64,000 nt of DNA from Odontesthes bonariensis (GCF_027942865.1 NC_134515.1:30928449-30992448); one strand, 5' to 3'; positions 12,501 through 24,339 are shown, counted from the first letter of the stretch. The notes: generated by a model from the letters alone, not told the origin. Made by a program: numbers and translations.

Positions 12501-14989
12501 GCATCAAACACTATCCTAATGCTGCCACGATGTGGCACAAGAACATCATATACCTTAGTGTGGCAGCCCATAGTGTCCTTTTTTCTCACATTCTGTCCTG
12601 CCATCTTCCAAACAGGTCTTGTTGCAAACAGTAAAGCTCCTGTAAGTATTACAGAAAGTGTGCACCATTGAGCTGGTCATTTATTTCTGTGTCGCTCCAG
12701 TTAATGAGAAGCCTTTTTAATGTGTTTTGTGTTTCATACAGGTGAATGTTGACCAGCTGAAGAAGAGAGCAGAAAGATTTGGCATGAATGTTTCATCCGT
12801 CTCACAAAAGGTGACTGAGCTTTTATGTTTGAGAGATGCTTTTCTCCCCTTGTTCTCTGTTCTCTGCCCTTTTGGAGTCTTGAGTTTGGCATTTTTGTGA
12901 TTGTGTCCAGTAAAGAAGCACGTCACCATAAACTGGTTTGTTATTCAGATACTCATCTTTCGGCTCATGCCTTCTTCAGTGGACTGAACAATAGTTTTTT
13001 TTTTTGTTTGTTTGTTTGTTTTTTTAAACTACATAATTTTTTTCCCCCACATGCCAGAAGAAATCCTTTTGGATATCCATATAATTCAGATTGTTACTCA
13101 TTATCATTGGCTGCTAAAGGAATTAGCTTTTCATACACAATTGTTGTGTTTTGATTTTAAATGGATAAAATTGACAATTCGTCTACACTCGACTCTAAAA
13201 AAGCAAGAGATGAAACAACGTTTCTACAAATTTCAGACGTTGTTATTGCAAAATTATTTATGGTCAAAAGTAGAAATCTTATTTAAACACTTTATCAACA
13301 CGCCACTGTGTGCAAAGGCCCATGTGTGTGTGAATCCTTTCTGAAGCGACTGCAGAAGACTAAAGAAGTCATATTTCAGAGTGTTTTTGTGAACTGCACG
13401 GCCATCCAAAATGTCTTGTCAGTGTTGGGACTTTTGGGCAGCACAGTTGTGTGGTGGTTAGCTCTGTTACTGCACAGCACAAAGGTCACATCTTGGCTGG
13501 GGCCTTTTCTGTAAGTTTCTTTTTTTCTGGGTACTCAGGATAGGTGTAGGCGTGAGTTTGGAGGTTGGTTGGTTGGTTGGTTGGTTGTCCAGTTTGTGAT
13601 GGACTTTTGGATCGATTGTAGACCCGTCCAGGGTGCGTCCTGTCTCTCACTCTGTGACAGCGAGGAGAGCCTCCAGACCTCCCGCAGCCCTGAACAGGAA
13701 ATGCATCGATGTGGAAGGCGGGCATGTATAACAGGCCGGCTACCTCTGAACCAGCAGCATATTCATATGCTGCCCTCAACATTATCATTCGGTTAATCTC
13801 TTAAAACTCTATTAGTTTATTAAAAACCCAATTTTGTTAGTTTATAGTGTTGGAGCTATTTACTCCTTATCTTCATTACTTTGAATTTTGTTCAAACTTA
13901 TTCTTAGTTTACTTTATATTTTGGGGGGTTATTTACAGAGTTTATTTGTCGGTTAATAATTGTTTGTTTTTTGTTTCTTTGTTTTAAGTTGGACAGGAAG
14001 AACTGTGGGTCCATTTCCTATAAATATAGGGACTGGTATAGGACCAGTATGGATAGGGGTGGGGCCTATGTTTTTTTTGTTTTTTGTTTTTTTTTACCAG
14101 AGCAGGAGAAGCAGCAGAGGACAAAGAAAAGTTTGATCTGTATTATTTGCTTGCCAGCTGGATAAATAAACCGTCAAACGCAATCTTCAAGTTTCGGACA
14201 TTGGAGTTCTTTTGCCTGCGTACGAAGCCCAACCCCAGTTCAGTAGTGGCTTGTTTGAACTTTTAGGATGTTTGGTTTGACAAACAATCGCCACTACATA
14301 TTGTTTTTTGTTTTTTTATGTAGGTTTACATCTTTAAAAAAATCACCACCTGGATTTAACTTTGCAAATAAGCTGTTGCTGGTTCAGATAGGAAGTTCTA
14401 TTTCCCACATTTACCCAAAAAGTTAAGGTCAGCTCGATTGTTATTTATTTACTTTCTATTGTTTTCCTTCCCATCAACAGATTTTTTTTTGTGTAGAATT
14501 TTTGCTCCTAGACTCATTTCAAGACTTCGGTGCGAGGATAGAAAAAGAACGTAGTGACGTTGCATAAGCTTGTTGGACTGCGTGGCACAATCGAAGCCAA
14601 TTGACCCAATTAAAACCTGACCATAAGGTGGTGGTACATAGTTTGGTGAAAAGGCGGGCAGTTGTGCAGGTGACTGGTCACTTACTGTGCAATATAGTCA
14701 TCCAGCATTGAATCAAATGTTTATGAATCAAGCATTATGTGACATAAACTTCTATTTTTTTCAGATTGAAGAAGATGAAAAGTTCAAAAAGAGGAAGGAG
14801 CGGTTTGGGGTCTCAGCAGGGGCACCTGCAGCTGGTGCAGGAGAGGTCGAGGTAGTTGTCTTTGTATGAACAGTCATGGCGAGTCGTAGAAAATGATTGC
14901 AAGGAATATATTGAAGTATTATTTCTGTCCTTTCTTTATCTTCACAGGCAAAGAAGATGAAGCGTGCTGAAAGATTTGGAAATGTGTAA
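6509..14989 (+). CDS. sarnp: SAP domain-containing ribonucleoprotein (SARNP/CIP29/Tho1), 11 coding exons
   Basis: SARNP binds RNA and DDX39B/ALY within TREX and supports nuclear mRNA export. Coding exons: 6509-6541, 8609-8708, 10013-10056, 10172-10242, 11075-11126, 11453-11526, 12044-12081, 12616-12641, 12742-12810, 14765-14851, 14948-14989. The phases join into 211 residues, against 210 in human. The N-terminal SAP domain (about residues 8-42; LKLAELRQEC ... KGELIARLQAYLDEH) spans exons 1-2. An acidic linker follows, then the repeated Tho1-type helices QKRAERFN, KKRAERFGMNVSS, KKRKERFG and MKRAERFGNV. All introns read GT-AG except intron 6, which begins GC. The start ATG is the first in the conserved frame and encodes MAEVVELQKLK. 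The long introns hold a hAT MITE, a LINE fragment and a SINE. Confidence 0.95.
7490..7580 (-). repeat. LINE 3' tail remnant (L2-like)
   Basis: The sequence TTCAGTTTTATTTATAT followed by CATCTCAAGACTTTGAAG is the reverse-strand form of the 3' tail that also occurs at 26650, 36780, 42960, 60120 and 62760. It lies in sarnp intron 1. Confidence 0.6.
7920..8485 (+). mobile_element. LINE 3' fragment in sarnp intron 1
   Basis: The forward strand encodes the post-RT C-terminal domain of an L2/CR1-like LINE (SLHWLPVLYRIDFK, ALNGLAPSYLSEL, APRLWNKLPVKLR, FRSRLKTYLF), then an AT-rich 3' UTR with AATAAAATACATTTACATTT. The frame is open from 7847 to 8305 but lacks RT, so this is a 5'-truncated insertion. 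Confidence 0.85.
8730..8944. mobile_element. hAT-type MITE in sarnp intron 2
   Basis: A 215-bp element has long terminal inverted repeats, CAGTGTTTCCCAACCCTGGT at the left and its reverse complement at the right. It is flanked by a perfect 8-bp target duplication ATTTAAGC (8722-8729 and 8945-8952). It has no coding capacity. The duplication length and TIR fit a hAT-mobilised element. Confidence 0.9.
8953..10012 (+). other. Remainder of sarnp intron 2
   Basis: AT-rich intronic sequence with a poly-T run near 9655. I recognise no gene or repeat ends. Confidence 0.5.
10819..10845. repeat. Poly-T tract (27 bp)
   Basis: Uninterrupted T run in sarnp intron 4, possibly the remnant tail of a reverse-strand retroposon. 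Confidence 0.8.
11527..12043 (+). other. sarnp: GC-AG intron (sarnp intron 6)
   Basis: Exon 6 must end AAG and continue with GTTTGG at 12044 to give the conserved RAARFG peptide. The donor is therefore AG|GCAAGG, a classical GC donor with otherwise strong U1 complementarity. No GT donor nearby keeps the frame. Confidence 0.85.
12150..12236 (+). repeat. LINE 3' tail remnant in sarnp intron 7
   Basis: The stretch AATGTGCTATACAAATAAA followed by repeated TTTGAT units is the typical 3' end of fish LINEs of the L2/RTE type. No coding part is attached. Confidence 0.65.
13430..13790 (+). repeat. Degenerate SINE-like interspersed repeat in sarnp intron 9
   Basis: The segment begins GGGCAGCACAGTTGTGTGGT, continues with a decayed GTTAGC box and CTGGGGCCTTTTCTGT, has a (GGTT)5 run at 13561-13587, and ends with CGTCCAGGGTGCGTCCTGTC and AGCCCTGAACAGGA. 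I recognise this as the abundant fish GGGCAGCACGGTGG repeat, here strongly diverged. It has no coding potential. Confidence 0.65.
13800..14764 (+). other. Remainder of sarnp intron 9
   Basis: T-rich intronic sequence. I identify no gene, repeat ends or RNA. Confidence 0.45.
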
Positions 14990-15883
14990 ATGATGTTAAA
15001 GTTTGTTTTTGTAGTGTTTATATGGCTGTTCGTCAGATATTCCCAAGGATGACAATTGCCTCAAATATGATTCTTGTTCATCAAAAGTATACTTAAATAC
15101 AAAGATAAATGTGAGTGTCAGATCAAGTAAACTGAGAACAATCTCAAAAACTGACTGAGTCATCTGATAATTCAGCCAATTTATGATCTAATACGTTGAC
15201 ATTTCCCCTTTCCTCGGAGGCTCTTAAGTCGGTCATTTGTCATTTTATACGCCTTTTGTGGAAATTTAAAAGGCAGCATTAGCTCCTGAGGAGAGTTCTT
15301 TTCTGATTCTAAACTTTCTTCCAGTTGTTCAGGAAGAATTCTTTTTCACATTTCAGGTGATTTTGTTTAAATAAAACCACCTAAATGTGTTTAAATGACA
15401 CGAGCAGGTTTAGACAACAAAAGCTTTTCCTTTGAAGCAGTTGCAGAAAGTCTAAATTAGGAGTGGCTTTTTAAAATGACTTTAACTAAAATGTTACGTT
15501 TTTTTGATTAAGTAATCTAGAAGAATAAGAACTCTAATAAGGACTCTACATATAAACAAAGTCGCTTTCATCCCATACAACAAAGAATCTGGGAGATGTT
15601 GGTCATTTTATTGATAATATGTATTAAATATGTTGAAAGAGATGTCTTAAAACAGAAAAATGACACTTGCTGAAATATAAAGATATGGTATTTCTGATTT
15701 ATGGGCATTAAAAAAGTTCTTAATTAGTGATTCGTTAGTGACTCAACTCACTTTTGTAGACCCTGTATTTGATTGTACTTTTGACTCCTCAGACAGACAG
15801 CCTGTTAAGTTCTTGTTTTCTTTTGGGGGATTCCATTGTTGCTCTGCTTTGGTTTTCTGTCCATTTTATAACATTTTGTGATT

Positions 15884-15889
15884 AATAAA
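15884..15889 (+). terminator. sarnp: sarnp poly(A) signal
   Basis: An AATAAA hexamer lies 0.9 kb after the sarnp stop. The 3' UTR (14990 to about 15910) is AT-rich and has no other recognisable content. Confidence 0.65.
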
Positions 15890-16093
15890 TTGTTTTCAAT
15901 TTTTGAAATCTGTCTCTTTCATTTGTTATTTTTGGACTTTGAGTATAAGTGTTGACATTGAAGTCATGAATAATAATAAATAAAAAAAACCCAGCCCAAG
16001 TTTTAGGGTGAGCTGGATCATCATGTTACTGTAAATGATGCAACATTGACAAGTGACATGGGTTTTCTCTCTAATATGAAAGAGTTTATTAGT

Positions 16094-16159
16094 GAAGAAG
16101 CTCACGAATGCATCAGTACTGAGGAAGAAGCTCACGAATGCATCAGTACTGAGGAAGAA
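16094..16159. repeat. 30-bp tandem duplication
   Basis: A 30-bp unit starting GAAGAAGCTCACGAATGCAT occurs twice without mismatch (16094-16123, 16124-16153), then a 6-bp partial third copy. Exact identity implies a recent slippage event. There is no gene here. Confidence 0.9.
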
Positions 16160-16204
16160 TGCATAGCTCAACTGCAATATCTTTTCGTCAGCCTGTCCAC
16201 TGAT

Positions 16205-17510
16205 TTTGCAAGGCAATTTTATTTATAGAGCACAATTCGTACACAAGGTAATTCAAAGTGCTTTACAGCTACATAAAATCAGTAAAAATAAATAAAAAAT
16301 AAAAAACCCATTAAAAATAATCATTAATTAATTAATTTAAAAGTGAAGAGTGCAGATAAAATACTTTCAGCTGTCATATGCACAATTAAAAAGAACTGTT
16401 TTCAGCCTGGATTTCAGCCGAGTTGGTTCATATGGCTCTAACATGTGAGAGATGTACTTTGGCGCTTGACCATGAAGAGACTTGTACACAAGCAGAGCTG
16501 TTTTATAGTCTATTCTCTGAGCGACAGGAAGCCAGTGCAGAGACCTGAGCACTGGACTAATATGGTGGTATTTTAATATTTTCGTATTTCCTGGTTCTAG
16601 TCAGGACTCGAGCAGCAGCGTTCTGGATGTACTGCAGCTGTCTTACAGCCCGTTTAGAGAGCCCAGTGAGCAGGCCGTTACAGTAGTCTAACCTGCTGGA
16701 GACAAACACATGGATTAGTCTTTCTAAATCTGGTTTAGACACTATTCCTTTGATTCTGCCAATGTTTTTTAGATGATAAAAAGCTGCTGATGTTACTGAT
16801 TTAATGTGGCTGTTAAAGTTCAGGTCTGACTCCAATATTATCCCGAGATTTCTAACTTGATAATTAGGTTTTAGAGAGAGAGTCTCAAGGTGACTGATAA
16901 CACTTTCTCTTTGTTTCTGTGGGCCACAGACAATGATTTCAGTTTTGTCTGAGTTTAGCTGGAGGAAATAGTTTTGCATCCACACACTGATCTGTTCGAT
17001 GCAGTGACAATGTATCTACAGGCCCGTGTTCTCCTGCCGTCAGTGACACGTAGATCTGAGTGTCATCTGCATAGTTTTGGTAGGACACATTATAGCTGCG
17101 TATTAGCTGGCCTAGTGGAAGCATGTACAGATTGAACAATACGGATCCCAGGATTGACCCCTGGGGAACCCCACAGGTCATAGCCATTTGGTCTGAGACA
17201 ATTTCAACAAAATATTTCCTGTCCTCCAGATAGGACTTGAACCAGTTTAAAGCACTACCAGAGATTCCCACCCAGTCTTCTAACCTCTGTAATAAGATCG
17301 CATGGTCAACTGTGTCAAAGGCAGCACTCAGGTCCAGCAGAACTAAGACTGTGACTTTACTTCCATCTGTGTTCAGGCGGATGTCATTTGTCACCTTGAT
17401 CAGAGCTGTCTCAGGGCTGTGGTGGGGCCTAAAGCCTGATTGGAAAGTATCAAAAGAAATGTTAGACAGGAGCATTCTTATTTCCGGCATTTGGAAATAA
17501 ATCCGGGATT
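16205..17510 (-). mobile_element. LINE with RT palm and C-terminal domain, 5' truncated
   Basis: On the reverse strand, 17490-16939 encodes RT blocks including [22 protein letters not shown] and the catalytic YADD. After a frame break, 16985-16557 encodes the thumb/connection region (SDKTEI, SSRLDYCNGLL, QNAAARVL). 16552-16367 holds SLHWLPVAQRIDYKT and a final FK-like tail. The 3' end (16205-16300) is the AAGGCAATTTTATTTATAGA type. At least two frame breaks and no endonuclease domain mark it as a dead, truncated copy of an L2/CR1-type element. Confidence 0.85.
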
Positions 17511-18289
17511 ATTCCTTCTCTCTATTGAAGATGAATATATAATATATATATTTATATAATAGCAGTTCTCGCTCTGTGATGGGATTTCTTATAAATGATT
17601 ACGATGAAATTCCTCTAAATAAGTGGAAGGCCACTTTCTTTCAAGCTATCTTGAACTCTGTTTTAAAGAAGCGGCTATGAATCAAAGCAAGGAGCCAACC
17701 CCTCTAACTGATAACCATCTTTTTCAGAAGGGTAATATTGTTAAGTGTTGTACATGTGAAGATTGTAGCTCTGCCCACAAGTTGATCTACATGTGTAGGA
17801 GCAAAGTCAGGGCAGCTGTTGTATGTTGTATTAGCACACGGCATTGAAGAAAACAATGCTGGAACTTATTACTTGAATTTGGTTACAGTATTCTCTGATA
17901 GACTCCTATAATAATGACATTTCTTAAATGCTGCTCAGTCAAATAATGTAAACTCAAAGGCTGTTAAAAACGAGTAAAACAGGGTTGTGAGAAACTACTG
18001 CAAGTTACTCACTTTCAGGTCAGAATAAGATCAAGGGTGTGACTAGGTATGTATGCATTTTAAGAAAAAAACAAATAGGTCTAATCCAGAACTAAATGTG
18101 ATGATTTGTGTGTCATTTTCAACGTTACATGAATCTTAAAGTTACCCACAATAAAGACTCAACACTAGGTGAGATAAAAAGATTTCAGACAGAAACTCAG
18201 ATGAAGTGCCAGGTGGACTCTGCACAAAAACAAACAGAAGTACGAAGATGTGCATTTACCAAGCCCAGGTGCAAAAAGTAGTAGAAGTA
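17511..18289. other. Intergenic DNA without recognised genes
   Basis: AT-rich. The open frames are short and show no domain I recognise. Confidence 0.45.
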
Positions 18290-18740
18290 TGATCTGGCCC
18301 TTCCAAGCGAGGATGGCTTGTGGCTCACCACTTTGTGCCAAACTCCTTCAAAGAATCATTGATCCGTTCAAAAAATATCTTTCAATGCATAATACCAAAG
18401 AACCTTGGTTTTTCAACATCTACAGTGCATAATATTGTGAAACACTTGGGGACTCTGGGGAGGCCTCAGCACGAATAGGTCAAGAAAAGAAAAGCCATGG
18501 TGGATGCACCTGACATAGCCCTGCATGAAAAACCACGTCAGCTTTGAAGTATCTTGGAAAACCACGATCAATCAACTCAATCTGCTGCTGCATCCAGAAA
18601 TGTAACCTCAAAAAACTGTATTATGCAAAGAGGAAGCTATTTATCAACTGTGGAGAATGGCTGTTGAGTTGTCTGAGCACGAGCTCATCTCAGATGGACA
18701 GAAAGACAGTGGACATCTTCTGATCAATGTTTTGAACAAA
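18290..18740 (+). mobile_element. Tc1-like transposase remnant
   Basis: The nucleotide pattern from ACTCCTTCAAAGAATCATTG through CATCTACAGTGCATAATATT to CGAGCTCATCTCAGATGGAC follows the transposase gene of fish Tc1-like elements as I remember it, with many stops and frame shifts. No terminal repeats were found. The LINE that follows (18745) interrupts or abuts it. Confidence 0.55.
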
Positions 18741-18744
18741 ACAA

Positions 18745-20655
18745 TGTGGTTTTCTCTGGACCCCTGCCAAATCTGACCAGTGATGACATGTTTACCTGCA
18801 GGTCCTCCTTCAACCGCTGGTTGTCTAGATGGTGTCCAGCAAACAATGTGGGCTACATAGATAATTGGCAATCTTTCTGGGGAAAGCCTGATATGATGAG
18901 AGACGGCATCCATCCCACTTTGGAAGGAATATGAAATTCATTTCTAGAAATATGGACGAATTTAAGGTCATCCTAAAACATGACAACCCAGGGTTGAGAC
19001 CAGGATGCAGAGTTGTAGTCTTACACACTTCTCTACGGCTGCTGCTACCCCTCAAAACCCCATAATGACTGTGTCTGCTCCCACGCCACCCAAATTAAAT
19101 AAATCAATAAATCAAGTAAATTTAGAAAACCTAAAATAGATTGAACACAAACAATTAAACAAAGATAGTTTAATAAAGCATAAGAAAGTCCTTCGTAAAG
19201 CTAGAACTGCTTATTATTCATCATTAATTGAAGAGTATAAGAATAATCCCAGGGATTTTTCAGCACTGTTGCCAGACTGACAAAGAGTCCGAGCTCTGTT
19301 GAGCCAGGTATTCCTTTAACTCTCAGCAGTGATGATTTCATGAGATTCTTTATCAAGAAAATTGTTTCCATTAGAGAGAAGATTGAAAGAGTCCTTCCCA
19401 CAATTATCAGTGATGCATCATCAAGTACAGCAGCTTGAAAAAAAGCTTGTGAAAGTTACCAATGATCTCCTCTTAGCCTCTGATATCGGACTTGTGTCTG
19501 TGCTTGTCCTGTTGGATCTCAGTGCTGCATTTGATATGGTCGATCACAGTATCTTATTAAAGAGACTTGAACATGTTAATGGGATTAAAAGAACTGGACT
19601 AGGCTGGTTTAGGTCATTTATCTGATAGATTCCTGTTTGTTCTTGTAAATGAAGAATCTTCCTCACACACCAGAGTAAGTCATGGAGTTCCTCAGGGTTC
19701 TGTGCTTGGACCAATTTTTTTCACTTTATACATGCTTCCATTAGGTAACATTATTAGACAGCATGGCATAAATTTCCATTGGTATGCTGATGATACTCAG
19801 CTGTACTTATCTATAAAACCAGATGAACCCAATAGGTTGGTCAGACTACAAGCATGTCTTAAAGACATAAAGACCTGGATGACTCAGAACTGTCTGCTTC
19901 TAAATTCAGACAAAACTGAAGTCGTTATCTTTGGACCTGAGCGCTCTAGGGAGAAATTGTCTAGCTATATAGTTACTCTAGATGGTATTTCCTTGGCTTC
20001 TAGTAGTACAATGAGGAACCTTGAAGTTATTTTTGACCAGAATTTGTCATTTGACTCACATAAAACAGGTTTCTTGGACTGCCTTCTTTCACCTTCGTAA
20101 TATTGTTAAAATCAGGAACATCTAGTCTCAGAGTGATGCAGAAAAACTGCTCCATGCATTTGTTACTTCAAGATTAGACTACTGTAATTCCTTATTATTG
20201 GGCTGTCCCACATATTCTCTGAAAAGCCTTCAGTTGATCCAAAATGCTGCAGCCAGAGTTCCAATGAGAACAGGAGAGATCATATTTCTCCAGTTTTAGC
20301 TTCTCTTCATTGGCTCCCTGTTCAATTCAGAATAGAATTTAAGATTCTTCTCCTTACGTATAAAGCTCTTAATAACCGAGCTCCATCATATCTTAAAGAT
20401 CTCATAAGATATTTTCCTAAGAGAGCCCTTCGCTCCCAAACTGCAGGTTTACTTGAGGTTCCCAGAGTTTCTAAAAGTAGAATGGGAGGCAGAGCCTTCA
20501 GTTATCAGGCCCCTCTCTTGTGGAACAAGCTGCCAGTAAATGTCCGGGAAGCAGACACCCTTTCCACTTTTAAGACCAGGCTTAAAACTTTCCTTTTTGA
20601 TAAATGTGATACACAGAGGTGGGGTCCCGCTCTCAAAGCCGCCACCACCACAAAT
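18745..20655 (+). mobile_element. LINE with ORF1 esterase remnant and RT
   Basis: 18746-18934 encodes the C-terminal part of an SGNH-hydrolase (esterase) ORF1: VFSGPLPNLTSDD, FNRWLSRWCPANNVGYIDNW and the catalytic DxxH block as DGIHPT. Next come an RT linker (19190-19440), RT palm pieces LLDLSAAFDMVDHSI (about 19510) and the catalytic YADD (about 19790), and thumb sequences LLNSDKTEV. The C-terminal WNKLPVNVRE, FKTRLKTFLF domain ends near 20610. Stops and frame breaks occur at 19259, 19626 and around 20100-20480. The ORF1 esterase together with this RT type points to the L2/CR1 group. It is inactive. Confidence 0.82.
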
Positions 20656-21358
20656 TGTATCCCTACTAACAATTTTTCGTTCCGAGAATGTTCCTGGAAC
20701 ATGAGCCCTTGGTTGTTTTTAGGTTCTGAGTACGTTGATTTTTGGGGTTTTTTTGGGTTCTAATTTGGTTAGCAGGTTACACCTATTTTTGTTCCCAGAA
20801 CGTTATGTTTGTGGGTCCCATATGGTTCCCTTGCCGTTCCCATATGGTTCCCACAACGTAGTTGGTTAGATATTTGGTTCCCTAGACGTTCTCATGAGGT
20901 TCCCCCAACCTTGTTTATTATGTGTTGGTTCCCCTATACAACCAAAGGGAACGTTTTTAAGTGGTAGATTTTGGTTTGGTTATAACCAAACCTTTAGAGA
21001 ACCAAAGTCAAAACGTTTCAGTTCTCTGTAACAAGGTTATTATGCACTTTAGTAACATGGTACATATTTGGGTTCTTTCCCACAATGTTGTCATATTTCT
21101 AGTTTGTAAAAATGCACGACAACTATTTACTTCAGAGCTAAGCAGTGATGGCAAATGTTGCAGGACGAGAATGTTTACCAAATCAATACTGTTAAATACA
21201 AGAATAAACATAAAAAATGGGTGTATTTGCATGGTTTTATTACAATAAAACAATAATAATAAAATATAAACAAAAAAACAGTATGAATAAAATACAATTT
21301 ACTACAATAATAAAAAAATGGGTGTGGGTGCTGGTGCTGGTGCTGATGGTGATATGGT

Positions 21359-22389
21359 TCAGTCTGTTCCGTCTTGAGGAGCTGGCCTAAAAAGAATACG
21401 AAACTGTTTAATCCAACTTAGTACCAATATTTAATTTCATTAATGCGACTATTCAGAGATTGATATGACAGACTAAAGTTTACATTTACCTTCTGTGCGG
21501 TGCAAATTTCAGTGCATGGCTAATGCACTCTTCTATGTCAGCAACCGTTGTTAGCGGGTAGTTCTGCATGCAGGCCTCTACAAATGAAAGTTAAATGAAA
21601 GTTTAAACAAAGTTACACTTTAAAACCTCAATCAAACTTGGCATAACACTGAATTGTAAAAAAAATACCCTGGAAGGCCTTTTTTGCCCTCCTCCCCCTC
21701 AGGCTGTACTCCCCCAGGACCTGGTTTGTAGCCACCTGGCGTAACATGCGCCGAACGGCGGCCCCCGGATTCGCCCCACCCAGGCTTCCCAGGAAACGTT
21801 TCTAGAAAAAGACAAAACAAATTAAATGAAGTGAAAACAAATGAAAAGCTTATGTGGTCTACTTTCATTATTCAAATTAAACACATTACATGCATACATC
21901 TTCATATATAATTATAACCAATTAATTACCATTTGGTTCTTTCTCTCTGGTTGGGCCAGACTCCTGTCTAGCTCCTCCAGCTCCTCCACTGTTTTACATT
22001 GACTCAGCAGGACCTCTTCCTGCTGAGGAGCCTGATGCTGAGGTCGGCTGGAGAGAACAGCAGCCTCCAAACCGTCAATCCTCCTCTCGATCGCCTCCAT
22101 CCTTCGCGTCACACGCCCCATGTGCTCTTCCATTGCTAGGTGTATTTATTATAGAATTGATTTTATTTTTTTTAAATTAATATACTTGTTATATGTGAAA
22201 ATGTGTGCATGTAGTACTTACTTCTTCTTGTTTGCAACTGGATGGCCTTCTGTTCCTTCATAACTAAAGGTGGAATTGAGATAAAATTCATTGTAGTTTT
22301 ACACTCAAAACACTTTTGCTGTGTGAACATCAATTGTGTATCAAGTACTTACGCTTTATTAGGACAGCCATGCCTTCGCCAAGGGTCAT
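21359..22389 (-). CDS. DUF4806-domain protein encoded by the transposon, six exons
   Basis: Exons on the reverse strand: 22391-22353, 22263-22222, 22135-21930, 21801-21669, 21577-21490 and 21386-21359. All junctions are GT-AG and the phases agree, giving 177 residues from the ATG at 22389 to a TGA at 21359-21361. Residues about 28-60 are a charged coiled-coil-like helix (RRMEAIERRIDGLEAA). The DUF4806-like core runs from about 76 to 145: ELDRSLAQPERKNQM, LGSLGGANPGAAVRRMLRQV, NQVLGEYSLRGRRAKKAFQ. DUF4806 occurs in animal transposon-related proteins; its function is unknown to me. Candidate upstream exons (22862-22800, 22720-22694, 22580-22490; basic RKQARNVRRRESPV then an acidic segment) join each other in frame but not cleanly to this ATG exon, so the true N-terminus is uncertain. 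Confidence 0.6.
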
Positions 22390-24339
22390 TCCTGAAGTTT
22401 TTGAAAAGAAAATTGTTAGCCTGCTTTCTTGGTTAGTAGCTTGTAATCGCATAAATATATAATTCAAAGCAAATATACCCTCGAATTACGGGGGTAGTGT
22501 TTCATGCTCAATATCTGAGTCTTCACCCGTCTGTGTCCTGGGTGCATGGCTGGAGGGACTGGCGGCTACACGGCTCTGATCTGCATAGAAAGATGACACA
22601 GATGTCAATTATGTTATGACGAGATTCTTATGAATGTAATTTGAAAACAGAAGCCCATGCCAATACATCGCACAATTGGGAAAACTCTTACATGATGGTG
22701 GTGAAGGAATGTGTTGTTCTGAAAAGAAAAAAAAGAACCAATTAGATTAGTCACATAACATGTAATGGGTGATTTCTGTGATGCTGGCACCAAACTTACC
22801 AACTGGGCTTTCACGTCGCCGCACATTCCTGGCCTGCTTCCTTGGCTGCAGAGCAGACTCTTCTGCAACGAAAGACCATAATTTGTACTGACAGGGAAAC
22901 ATTTATTTAATTTTGTAAATAATTCAGTCTGTACAATAATAAATTGCAGTAAATGGGTGTTTTTATTTGAGCAAATTTTTTTTGAGGCTGTTTTAAATAA
23001 GCTAGTAATAAACACATTTCTAAGAATGCTCCAGTTGTCTTTCCACTTCCCCAGATCATCAAGAACCCAAAACATGGGTTTTGGTGATTTGGTGCATAGG
23101 GCACGTTGCTAAAGGAAGTCTACAAAAACATGCAGGCACTGCAGCTAACAATGGAACTCATTATCAAGTAATTAGGCCCTTGACTTGCTTGAGTGTGTCT
23201 GCATTTAACTGAATTTAAAACAACAGCTTATTTTACTGTAGCCTATTTTACTTATTCCATTTCATCTGTGGTTCAATAATATGCTATATAAACAATGAAT
23301 GGAGAAACAATAAATGAAAGCTGCACTAATGTGGTATGCTCAGTCCAAGAGATAAAAAAAAAAAACGCCTTTGCTGCCATTCTACATAGTGCAACTTTAA
23401 CTAGTCAACAAAAATGAATGTTACCTTTTCAATAGTCAATAACAGGTCCTCCAGCAGAATCCAAAAGGTGCCCGGCTGCGTCCAAAGGGAATGACCCTGT
23501 TCACTGTGCCCAGCCCATTCATACCTGTCCCCACAGCCACGCCCCCACAACGTCAGTTAACCTGGTGGCCAATCAGCAGATTATTTGGAATTCAAACTGA
23601 GGGCGGTCCAGAGCCATGGCTCTGGGGCGGTCTTTGTGATATCTAAACTTTAGATGGTAAAGTCTTTAAAATGACTAAAATAGATAAATAAAACCATTTT
23701 TTTATGTTCTATCCACATACAGTAGCCATAAAGTTTGCAACAACAACCTTTTATTCTAGTAAATAGAGTATATCCCTTATGTGGAAGCAACACTTTTTTT
23801 CCTACTGGCAGGACGGCAGTGTTCCCTGTCCACAAAATTGCTTTCTGCATTAAAGTACAGAGCTGTTGTAGTAAGCTTATGCTCTTTATTTTAATCCAAA
23901 CTATAGCATTTACTTCTATTGTACATAACGCAGGCCTGAGCAGGCCATGACGTCACATACACGTGAGAAAGTCTTAAAGGCATACCTCTTTTTTATTATA
24001 ATTATTAATTTCAGTCCACTGCTACACACAAGGCAATGCAATCTGTTGGACTTTATATAGAAAGGCAATGTGCTGGACTTGCAAAGTGTTGCTGTAGCTG
24101 CTTTGTCTAAAACAAAACTAGTCAAACCAGTTCCCAAAAGCCAGAATGCACACAATGACCTTAATAGCCCAGCCATTTCATGTAGGCCTACCCCTGGCAA
24201 GGCATTAAAGTAGGCCAAATGGATCATGTCTAGTTATTTTTGTGTGAATTTAAAACTCAGTTTGTAATAGGTTACTTTGAGACATCACATCTTAATTTGT
24301 ATTGCAGTCTACTTAATTTACTTCATACAACTTTATTAT

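Noticed and set aside
12825-13344. Two overlapping frames of about 110 residues in sarnp intron 9
   Set aside because: T-rich intron translation (poly-Phe) with no domain; it lies between exons 9 and 10 of sarnp.
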